Positions 51,702 through 61,800 of a DNA stretch of 64,000 bases are shown in pieces. How positions within the stretch are numbered: position 1 is the first letter of the stretch; every line of letters starts with the position of its first letter. The notes beneath the pieces were generated by a model. It was given only the letters and a program-made list of their open reading frames with translations, searched no databases and had not been told where the DNA came from. The translations under genes were made by a program, and so were the position numbers. This DNA is from Mimachlamys varia (Eukaryota; Mollusca; Bivalvia; Pectinida; Pectinidae): positions 24,551,001 through 24,615,000 of the forward strand of contig OX392538.1 in assembly GCA_947623455.1 (NCBI GenBank), read 5' to 3'.

Positions 51702-51986
51702 GGTGTTTTGAAAAATACATCTGTATGTATATCGGTACCTGTCCTTAAGTACAAGAGCTAGACTACTCGTTTTCATAGAATATATACGTACATATATACA
51801 TATAAAGATAAATAAAAATAAATAGATATGCGTGATCTACTTTTATCTACACAACTTATGACTATATAATGACATGAAAGCTTTAGATCTGTATAATCAA
51901 AAGACAGTTTATTACCAGCAATCGCGTCTAGTTGTCAGGAATCAGCCCCACGCTGTCGGAAAATGGAACATATACATGTACATGTA

Positions 51987-52680
51987 GGTATTCTCGTTAT
52001 ATTGGTCGGAGCATGTTAACATGCGATTTCGGTTTGCCAATGAAAATGCAGGTCTTATTATTATTTGCTTTCCTACAACAATTTTGCCATTAATAACACA
52101 TATATATGTAATTGGTGCACTTTTGTAGTTTTTATAAATTGGACTTTAATTAAATGTTCTCGTCATAGCACCTGCTGTTAATTAATTGTTAGCTTAACCA
52201 TTATAGTTATGTAGTACGTTGATAATGGATACATGCAATTTACATAACCATGTAGGTGTTTCTTGTACTGGACTTGGTTAACACATTTTTTGTTGAATTA
52301 AATGAGAAAGAAGAGAGTTGTGTAAAAGGTTCTAACCGCCGGAGGTGAATTTTCCGAACATTCTGCACATCATTTTTAAGGGGAAAAAATGATGCGCAAA
52401 AGTTTTATTTTCAACGTTTTAAACCCCAAACAGTACCTGCGCAAATTACACTGGTGCGCAACTTACATGAGTTTTCCGAGTATACATGTCAATAAGTAAA
52501 TAAAGTTTCTGGTTATTCAAAGTCGTCAGCACATGTGCTTGATAATTTGTAACACACGGAATTGGACCGACATTAACGTGTTGATCTCGTAAGTCTACAC
52601 TTGTGTGTTGTTTAGATCAATGTTTATTGGCAGACCAAAATCGCATGTTAACATGCTTCGACCAATATAACAAGAGTACC
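51987..52680. mobile_element. 694-bp non-autonomous DNA transposon with about 57-bp TIRs
   Basis: Left end 51987-52043 and right end 52624-52680 are inverted copies (GGTA(T/C)TCTCG/TTGTTATATTGG, CATGTTAACATGCGATTT, TTGCCAAT) with few mismatches. The TIR contains the inner palindrome CATGTTAACATG. No open frame of note inside. Confidence 0.85.
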
Positions 52681-52794
52681 TTTTATGTATCTTTAAGTGA
52701 TATGAAGATGGACGTTTTTGAGTATGCTCATTAGTGTTTTACAATGTACTTGCTGTGATTGACAATGGTACTCGGTTCTCATTTTTGAGAACTT

Positions 52795-52995
52795 GATGTT
52801 TACTAGGATGTGACAAAGATTTACATGGCGGGTGTCGTCGATGAAGCAGAAGATGCTTACTCTTCCGGAACACCTGGTCTTATAATCTTGTACTTTTGCA
52901 AGGGTCTCCATGTGAATCTTTTCCTTTGTTCCTATTTTGCCCCTGGTTTAATCGATTTTGAGCTTGGATTATTAATAACGCTTCGGTATTCTCGA
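52795..52995 (+). repeat. Repeat family C, long copy
   Basis: GTGACAAAGATTTACATGGC, GGGTGTCGTCGATGAAGCAG, CTTACTCTTCCGGAACACCT, TTTTGCAAGGGTCTCCATGT, TTTTGCCCCTGGTTTAATCG, CGCTTCGGTATTCTC. Confidence 0.9.
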
Positions 52996-53499
52996 ATTTA
53001 TTTGGATAAAAGAGCACTCCAGTTGTAATAAGTATTGACCATTGAGGGTTTGTTTTTTCATCGAATGTTGCTTTTAAACTCCTAAAAAAATGTTAAAATT
53101 GCGCTTAAAACCTTAGTTAGGTCCAAAACTAGCTGTATCAAGCTTCCATGTCCCTATATGGTCTTCAGGTGTATGCTCTTTTAGCGGAATTTAAAATAAT
53201 TTTGTTTTATGGTTTTACCGGTCCATTGTCTATATAACATATCCATTTTGGCCTTCTTTTCTGAATATTTATGATCACCTCGTTTTCTCACTGGAGATGA
53301 CTTCGTTTCGATTTTACATATTTAATTTTAAAACGTTCGTAGAGTTAAGACATTTCTATGTAGACTCCTGTTTACTTTGGTCCGGTAATCCAAGTTAGAC
53401 CAACATGCCAGATCTCTTAAATTGGAGTAGGACAGGGGACATAACTCGTACTCTGTTATGCCCGTTTGACTGTTAAGATTTTATGTTTTGTTAAGACAA

Positions 53500-53600
53500 G
53501 GGTATCCATGTAAATGTGTCCCTTTTGTTAATATTTTGCCCCTACTCTAATCGATTTTTTTAGTTCGAATCATGGTTTTGCTGACGCTTCAGAATTCTAT
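53500..53600 (+). repeat. Repeat family C, 3' part
   Basis: AAGGGTATCCATGTAAATGT, AATATTTTGCCCCTACTCTA, ATCATGGTTTTGCTGACGCT then TCAGAATTCTA. Confidence 0.7.
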
Positions 53601-53706
53601 GTGAACAAAAATTAAATGACACCGCAATGCCTAATCCCCTGTAAAATTTTGGCAATAAATATGTTTAAACTAGGGCTGGTGTGACAGGAAGGTGTTTGGG
53701 TATCAT

Positions 53707-53775
53707 GGGGGGGGGGGGGGGGGGGGCTGGGGTGGCGGGGGGGGGGGGGGGGAGGGAGGTGACAGGGGGAGGCTT
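53707..53775 (+). repeat. Poly-G / G-quadruplex-prone tract
   Basis: A run of 20 G (53707-53726), a second run of about 16 G (53737-53752), then GGAGGGAGG and GGGGGA. The opposite strand is C-rich. Confidence 0.95.
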
Positions 53776-54274
53776 GGGTTCGCACCTCACGTTCCTTGCT
53801 GTTTAATCTAAACGAATCATTCTAATGTGTTCTCCTGTTGGTCTACCCACCATCCATCCTTTAGGACACTTCATATAAAGAATTGGTGGATATCGTAAAC
53901 CTTGGTGTAAACTCATTTGCATATGTATATTTGCCTTGTAAAGAATAAGAAAAAAATCTATTTAATTAAAAATTGCAAATGATGCTACATATCACGTTAA
54001 TTTTAGAATCAACTAACTTCACTTTTCTCTTGAATTGTTGAACCAATTAATATTTTACTTATAGTAAGGCCTTCTGTGTTATCTCCCCTGTCGCACCCTG
54101 CGGGCGTAGGGTGTTCGTTTGACTGTTACTGTACCTGTATCATCTCCCGTACGCAAGGCTGGAATACAAAAAACGGACAGACGAACAATATTTAGATAAT
54201 CTTGAATATAAAATCTACATATTTTTCTATTACCGCATAATCAGTCATTGTAAATGAAATTGATCTCTCCATAG

Positions 54275-54590
54275 TCACAGTTATCTCATTTGAGTGGTAG
54301 TGGCACGGTACAAAATATACACATTTTCGTAGTGCACGATTTGAAATTATACAGAACAAGTTCAATTTTGCTTCTAAGTTAATTAAACTAAAGGGGTTTT
54401 ACGCACCAGACCCTTCTGCTTCTACAAGTTTAGAAATGTTGGATTCCCACCTTTTGGCCCCTAGCATTACTGAAGAGTCCTAGGATGACGAAACAATTGT
54501 ATGATACAGTTTAATTACTTTTTAGGCATACTGTATCTGTAACTAAATGTAAAAGTGGAAACATATATGTATGTTACGTCATCTTTATAC
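54275..54590 (-). repeat. Repeat family D, inverted long copy
   Basis: CATAGTCACAGTTATCTCAT, TGAGTGGTAGTGGCACGGTA, GGTTTTACGCACC, CCTAGCATTACTGAAGAGTC, CCTAGGATGACGAAACAATT and TATGTTACGTCATC are the reverse of 44420-44760. Confidence 0.8.
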
Positions 54591-55439
54591 AACACAGTGG
54601 ATTTCTACAATACAGTGTCGGTGATATTTTGGTCGTTTATAAAACCTCGTATACCGCCATTACGTGTCGCGAAAACATTCACGGGTTTCGTCTTGAAGAT
54701 TTCTCCCCTGAATAAACCTGCTTGAGCACTGTTGACCAATCAGAAATGACCCTTAGAGCCTGCGCATGGTTCTTGGTTATTGACCTTGGGTATTCAAAAA
54801 TATGTGGTGACGCAGATTATGAATATTTCAATGATATTTCAATGAATCAGGAGTCAAGTGTTTATTATTGTATACACCAAGATTAGTTTGTGCTTATGAT
54901 GCCTAGATTCTAATTTTTCTATGCCTGTTTCTTGACTTGACTTCACGCGGATGTACCTGAGAGCGGTATCCGATGATTTTTTGAGAATCTGATAGACTGG
55001 TCCCGTCTCCAGAATAGTATTAAACACATAACAAATTATTTCCAAAAAAAACGAACAATTTTGATTACTCGGTTGTCTGTTTCTAATTTTGTGAAATATA
55101 AGCTAAAAGTAAAATTCACGGTAGAGGACTTCTTAATACAAGCTTAGGGACAGTCAGTATATGAATACACCCCTATATGATATGTCATGGCAAAGCTGAA
55201 GACTCCGTGTGCGCCACCTTGTTGATTGGGCAAGGAGGGTGGTTCGAACATATGATGTAAATCAAAAGAATCCCGTGGTCACATAACGGCAAAAATTGAC
55301 AGTCTTTGAAGTCAGTTGCGGCTTCTATGTAATCTTCAAAGGACATACACAGCCTTGCAATTGGTCAGGTCTTTTAACCTGAGGGTGCGTTCAGTTTTGC
55401 CCAAAGCGGGGGAAACTTTACATTTACTTGTAATTCTCG

Positions 55440-55740
55440 TTGACGGAAAGGTCTCACGTGATACTTTACTTTGCTTGCTCCAGTCTTCTCAGCTTTAAAG
55501 GAGTACGTGGTTGGGCAGTCCTAAATTGTAGAATGTTGGCTGTGAGTGCCGAAATGGCAGCACCTGCTGTATGCTCCCCAAGTCTAGGGAGATGAGAAGG
55601 ATATTGGCTGGTTGTTATGTGAACCGGTTGCTAAGGCTCTATAATCACGGATAATAATTTGTGAACCACTCTGAGGCGACCTTTAAGGTCGTGATAAAGC
55701 GGTATATATAAGAACCTCGAATTATTATTATTATTATAGA
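55440..55740 (+). mobile_element. SINE-like repeat, copy 2
   Basis: Related to 6300-6545. It contains CTGTGAGTGCCGAAATGGCA, GGTTGTTATGTGAACCGG, GGCGACCTTTAAGGTCGTGA and the tail AAGCGGTATATATAAGAACC followed by TTATTATTATTATTA. Confidence 0.6.
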
Positions 55741-56409
55741 TATTTACATGTACATGAATGTATGTACATAATGACCAAATATTGTCCAAATCTGTCCATA
55801 AAAGGTTGTAAATACAAAGAAACTATATAGGAAAAAACAAATGCAGAATTAGTTATGATATAATAAAATTATTTATAACTTGATCAAAGATATCCTCAAC
55901 TCAAGTGTACGTGGGTGCATTAATTCCGGATTTTTGCACGCGACAAATTCCGGTTCGGTTTCCGCATAATATTTTATAATTTGTTTGCTGTTTCCGGCTA
56001 ATGGATTAATCGTAAACATGGATCTTTGGAGTTCGTATCGAATAACCAGCTGCAGTTAATTAATTAACGAGTTGATATGTACATTAGGTAACAGAGTTCG
56101 TCAATTTGTGTATATTTTGATTAATGCAATTGAAATAAGAAGCTGACACAAGACCAATATCGCAGTAACATTGTGTAATCGACTGGGTCCTGGCCCCGTT
56201 TTCATCAACTTAAAGAAATTCCTTTACTTTTTATATAGAAATATCTCGATAGAAAAGCGTTAGGAAAGTAAATCGGAAAATCTGAAGTTAAGATACTTTT
56301 CTGAAATTTTATAAGGCTTTACTATAAGGATTTTTAATTGAAGGAATTTCCTAAAATTTCAGTAGGCTTAATTGAGTAATAACACTGTCATGTACAAGCA
56401 TGTATATGA

Positions 56410-56545
56410 TGTATAATAGGATGAGGAAAAGTGATAAAGAAACATTCTAGTGCGGTTGCTGCAGCTCAAACCCGCGACCCTTGGCTCTTCAGCCTGATGC
56501 TCTACCGACTGAGCTAAAGGGAAATTCCCTACAGCTCATGCTTGT
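56410..56545 (-). mobile_element. tRNA-derived SINE-like element, copy 2
   Basis: Minus strand TTTAGCTCAGTCGGTAGAGC (A box) and GTCGCGGGTTTGAGCTGC (B box) with tRNA spacing. The flank AGGATGAGGAAAAGTGATA matches copy 1 at 9350. Confidence 0.65.
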
Positions 56546-56724
56546 AAGGCAACTTACAATTGTGTAATCAATGCACATCTTTTACACAAGATATTACTTT
56601 TATCTTATCCATACAAAAAAAATCTATGGCCAGCGGCCTTATAAGTTTTTTGCCCACCATCATCAGATGGTCACGTGCTATTCAAATCCCCCTGCGTTTG
56701 TCATCCGTCCTTAAAACAATTCCT

Positions 56725-57035
56725 GTTATCGCTATTTCTTGGGAAGTACTGGATGGATAAGGATATTATTCTCAATTTTCATATGTTGCTTACCCTTTGT
56801 GCATAGTTGCATGTGCATGGTCCATTTTTGGACAGATCCAATAAACAATATGGCCGACAGGCGGCCATCTTGGGTTTGTGAGTAATTGTTTGTTAACACT
56901 ATTTCTTGAGAAGTACTGCATGGATCCTTTTTAAATTTCATATGTAGGTTCTGTTATGTCCTTGTGCATGGTCTAATTTTTGGACAACTCCAGTGGAAAA
57001 TATGGCCACCAGATGGCCATCTTATATGTTGACTA
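56725..57035 (+). repeat. Two-unit tandem repeat with ATGGCC motif
   Basis: The ordered words TATTTCTTG(G/A)GAAGTACTG, (T/G)(A/C)ATGGAT, TTTCATATGT, TGTGCATGGTC, TTTTTGGACA and ATGGCC..C(A)GG(C/T)GGCCATCTT occur twice, about 165 bases apart. Confidence 0.75.
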
Positions 57036-57228
57036 TGAAAGTATATTATGGTTATTAAAAAAAAAAAATCAAGATGGATTTGGCATTTAGAACTGATCAG
57101 AAAAACAAAACTCTGGACTAGTGACCTTCTTTCAAATATTAATTTTCAAGAGAAATTCACAAAACTATGATTAGATACAAAAATGAAAGTTAAAATAAGA
57201 AGGGAAATTGATGAAAGATTCAAAGAAT

Positions 57229-57450
57229 GAATGATGGCCGAGTGGTTAAGGTGTTCCAACATTCTACCACTAGCCTTCCACCTCTGGTTTGCAAGTTCGA
57301 AACCCACGTGGGGCAGTTGCCAGGTATTGTCTGTAGGTCAGTGTTTTTTCTATTGGTACTCCGGCTTTCCTCAACCTCCAAAACCTTGCACGTCCTTAAA
57401 TGACCCTGGCAGTTAATAGGACAAAAAACTAAATAAACCAAACCAAACCC
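57229..57450 (+). mobile_element. tRNA-headed SINE, near full-length copy
   Basis: ATGGCCGAGTGGTTAAGGTG (A box), GCAAGTTCGAAACCCACGTG (B box), GGGGCAGTTGCCAGGTATTG, GGTACTCCGGCTTTCCTCAA, GCACGTCCTTAAATGACCCT, tail AAATAAACCAAACCAAACCC. Confidence 0.85.
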
Positions 57451-57760
57451 TACTGCTTATCATACAGAGGTAACCAGGGCTGCATTCGTGTAATCGGTTG
57501 AAACAGTATGTGAGTTATTCCACAATAAAGACACTGGGGCCGAAAAAATATCCCTTTTCTCATGCCCCCGCTTAACTATATATTATCTTATATCTGCATC
57601 ATGATTGATATTGATTTAGAAAATGATGCAAACTAACAATAGTCAGCAATTTATTTTTGGTCAGGTACAACTGCATGGACCTATCAAACAACAGGTGTCA
57701 GATTTTTCAGAGGTCAGCCTCATGCATATTTTACCTGGTATTTTCATTCATCTTCAACTT

Positions 57761-58214
57761 ATCATTGTCGGAAACCTAAGCAGTACACTTCTTGGATGCT
57801 TGCATACTGTGGGCTAAAATAGATGGAAACCCTCATTTTCATACTAAAATAGCAGCCAATAATATCGATACTTTCATCCATGATTACATCGAGCCGGTAC
57901 AATCAGCCAGGCTATCCTGTTTAATTTGTAGCACCGCCTGTCAACAAAACCTGTTGATTGTGTCATAATTGTGTCAATTGTGTTGTGTTAGAATATAAAG
58001 TCTTACCATACGGAGATTGACACCGGTGTCATGCCTACAGAAATATATTGGTCGTAGTCTAGGTAAAATGATCTTACAGAGTGTCACAAGAAACGACCAT
58101 TCTGATTGATCGAAATCTCCGAATAAACTTCTATTTGGAGAAACGAAGATTTACATCTATTTTAGCCCACGGTATGCAAGGGTCAGAGAAGTGTACCATT
58201 TGTTTCCGACGATG
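57761..58214. mobile_element. Non-autonomous TIR element upstream of TERT
   Basis: Left arm 57761-57825 (GTCGGAAACCTAAGCAGTAC, GCTTGCATACTGTGGGCTAA, AATAGATG) and right arm 58154-58214 are inverted copies with scattered mismatches. The interior shows no transposase. Its right end lies about 530 bases from the TERT start codon. Confidence 0.75.
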
Positions 58215-58745
58215 TTAACTAATATGTTTTTTTATTTGTCCAGAGAAATATGTTAGTCAACACCTTGGCACTTGAAGTTGCTTCAATCATTTTATTTTTA
58301 CTAATATGGATATAGAGACATGTTATTTATGTCAATCATGTACATTTATATCATATGTTAAAATAGAAATGTGCTTAATCAATACACACTTGCTTTAATT
58401 ATGATACTTGTATATGACTACATATACAAATATCCTGTGGTTAAACGTTATGTCCCTTTTAAATATTGCATAAACAATAGAAGAAGGAAAACATTGCACT
58501 GACATCTTAAAATTCCAAGAATTTTGCAATTTTATTTTAGAGATTTTATTAAATGGTGTTGATTTTATGTCGCATGGCAGGGGCATAAAAAGTATATAAC
58601 ATTACGTATATATTATCATTCTAATTCATGCAGACACCTGTATATGCTAATCAGGGATGATTCAAAATTCTCTCATAGATGGTACGAGGGTTTGATGAAC
58701 TGATTGAGCTACAGAAAGCCAGAGAACCTCCATGTAAACTTCAGA
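58215..58745. other. TERT: 5' flank of TERT, no clear promoter element
   Basis: AT-rich sequence between an inverted-repeat element and the first TERT coding exon. No TATA box, CpG-rich block or initiator could be supported by eye. The transcription start may lie here or in an upstream non-coding exon. Confidence 0.4.
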
Positions 58746-58858
58746 ATGAACATAATAAAGACCTTGTACCATGAAGTCTACACCCTTAGAGACTGGTTTG
58801 ATAATTACCCTATCCAGTCTTCCAATGCCAACATTTGGCAGGCTGCTGACTCAGACAG
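58746..58858 (+). CDS. TERT: TERT coding exon 1
   Basis: Encodes MNIIKTLYHEVYTLRDWFDN and 17 more residues, the first helices of the TEN domain. It ends AG|GTTAGT in phase 2. An upstream splice acceptor is possible at 58715 (ctacag), so an additional 5' exon is not excluded. The reading frame is closed by TGA at 58701-58703. Confidence 0.8.
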
Positions 58859-61800
58859 GTTAGTTGAATGGGAGATTGACATTTTCTTATAGAGTAGTCT
58901 AATTTAACCTTCGATAAAGGAAGATTTGGGCAAAAGGACATTCATACCCATGTTAGGGGGACCACAACTTGATTTCTTTTTTCCCCCATGAAATAACAGT
59001 TTTAATCAAACAGTATTATCAGCCTGCAATATTTGAAAATTATTATATTCTGAAATTAGTTTTATAATCTATAACTGAATTGGATATGGTTAGAAACAAA
59101 ACAATCATAATTTAATTAAGTTGTTTTCTACAACACCAGATATAACACAATTTGTGTTATCAGCATATCAGGCTAGATGAGTTGAAAACTACCACAACCT
59201 AGATATATAGTGGTATTTCAACCAGTAACACTAGTGGAATGGACTCAAAATTTACTTGTGATCATATAGCAAAAAAATATCAATACTTGATACGATGTAG
59301 CAGTGACGTAAGGGAGATAATCCTTGATTATACGCATTTAAATGTTTACAATCCTACCTTTATCTGTGCTGTGTATTACAGTTTTACAAGGTTCCTAGAC
59401 ACGACATTGGTAGCACTACCTCCTGGAGCCAAGCGATTATCAGCGGCACCAACACTCAGCCAGAACTCACACCAAAGGGAGATAATCATGAGAGTCATAG
59501 AAGTATGTCTTTTACTTAATGCTGTAAGCATACATCTGTGCTAGTGGTAATAATCTTATTTTAACAATTTTAGTGCTAAAGCATCACACTGAATTATGAT
59601 TGTGCTAATTACATAATAAAAGTTTCTGTATATTGCTTTCTACATAGTCAGCAAGTGTTGTAAGTGTGCCAATTCTTCACTTATCTATTTAAAGTTTATG
59701 TGCTAAAGTTTGAGCACGTCAAAATACTGTAAATAAATTAACAGTGTACTATTTTCTGTTATGAAATACATTGTTTGTAATGAAAGGAGTAAATAAATGA
59801 AATCAAACATGAGTGGTAAAAATGTTTCATAATGCAAATCTTGGATGATAGCAATTTGGAATGGAAAATGGGAATTGTGATAGTATACTTTCCTGATTCC
59901 ATTCTCTGTATCAATCTTACTTCACACATCTCACATACTGCTTGTTTGTGTATTCAGAGGCTCAACAGGAGGGAAGGCAGTGGTCAGAATGTCCTTTCAT
60001 TAGGTTTTGGACAGGTTAGTATCTTAAATTATTACATTTCTAATTGATTGATACATTATGTGGCTAGATCTATACATGACTAAAATTTTCACATGTAGTC
60101 CAATTTAATAGAAGAAATCAATATACCTTGCCTTGAGGGCTTAAGGTGCATGCATAAGTATAAGCTCATTCAGTAGATCAATGTCAGTCATCCATCCTGC
60201 ATCTGTCAAATATTTTTCAAAACAACTTATTCTGAATTTTTAATTACCAAAAGGTGTAGAGTCATGTTATCTGGCTTGTAGCTTTCTTGGATAAAGCCTG
60301 AAAAAATTTGAGACCCTGTCTCTTGTGAACCCCATATATTCATTTACTGATTAAAGAATTTACACTAAATACTCAAGGGTACTTTATATTAGTCAGTGTT
60401 GTAATGTTTTATATTAACAGGTGTCAGACGACCCAGACGCCTACATGTCCAATGTTGCTAGAGTGGAATATCGCCATCCAAACAGTGCAGTCAACAGACT
60501 TCACTTCCCGGAGTGGAAGAAAGTCTTGTCAAGGTGAGCTGTTATACCTGGGTATAAGAATATAAAACTCTTTCATGACCAGAGGTGTAAAATAGGGAAA
60601 TTCCACTGCTTAAAATTTGGTATCTGAGGTTTTGCCGAGGGTTTTTGCAAAATTTGAAAGCCCTGTGTGGGGGGTCATTTCAACTTTCCTGAATAATTTA
60701 TAAGACCTTGAAAATACTTTTTGACTGACTACCATTTTTGTTTTTTTAAATATCAGCTTTTCCCTTGAGCTTTTTTGATGAAAAAATCAATCAGCAAGAT
60801 TAAGCATGCCCCATATATAATTGCAAACAATGAATGCACAGAAAATATTATCTTAGCTTTCTAATGTTCACGGTTAAAATATTATGCAAGGTTTTAAATT
60901 CATCACATCACCTTTATCTCTTTTTTGGTATCAGAGTTTATCACATTCGTGATGTGACATCATTGTTGAACCACCGTGGCATCACGCCTTTGCTGTATTG
61001 CATTGCATGGGTAGATGTGTTATACAACCACTAGCGATCATAGATGCATTGCCCTAGACAGGCCAGAATTAATTACTCACTTAGAAATGAGAGAAAGTTT
61101 GGTCAAATCATGCATTATTTAATTTGTAGACAGTATGTCTGGTAAACCCTACAACATTTGTCTTACATCTTTTCTTGTTAAAACTCTGCCATTATTGATA
61201 ATTTTCAACAAAATCAATGGAAGAATTAAGAAACATCCCATAGAGATATAAATTAAAGAGCTTCTGTGTCACTGAGTTTTAGAGAAATGGTGGAGCTAAT
61301 ATAAACAATAAGTAATTGCTATGATTTGTCTTTATAGAATCGGGGATACTATGATGGAACATCTTTTGGAGACAACTTCCATCTTCACATTTGTACCGCC
61401 GTCCAACTATGTCCAGTTAACAGGTAAGTCCTTGTTAAAACAGGTTTCTATATAAAATGATACAGGATGTACTTTTTTTCACTCTAGGATTATGCAACCA
61501 ATACACATATTTAATATATTATCTCTGCCCACTTTGAATATCATACCTGTTAGCCCAGCTCCCTAATTAGGAGAGAGACTTCCTCATGGTCAATTTGACC
61601 AAAATTAACAAATCATCCTCGAAATCTCCCTCATTTAAGTCCAAGCTCACACAAACTAAAAATCTACATCCTGTTGTCAAATAATATCCTTAGTAACTGC
61701 AGGGTGGGTGTAATGACCTTAATAGGTGTACATGTCTGGATCAAATAAATTCTTTTTGGAATTGTTTTTATGCAAAAAAAATGGAAGAGCGAGTTGAGCA

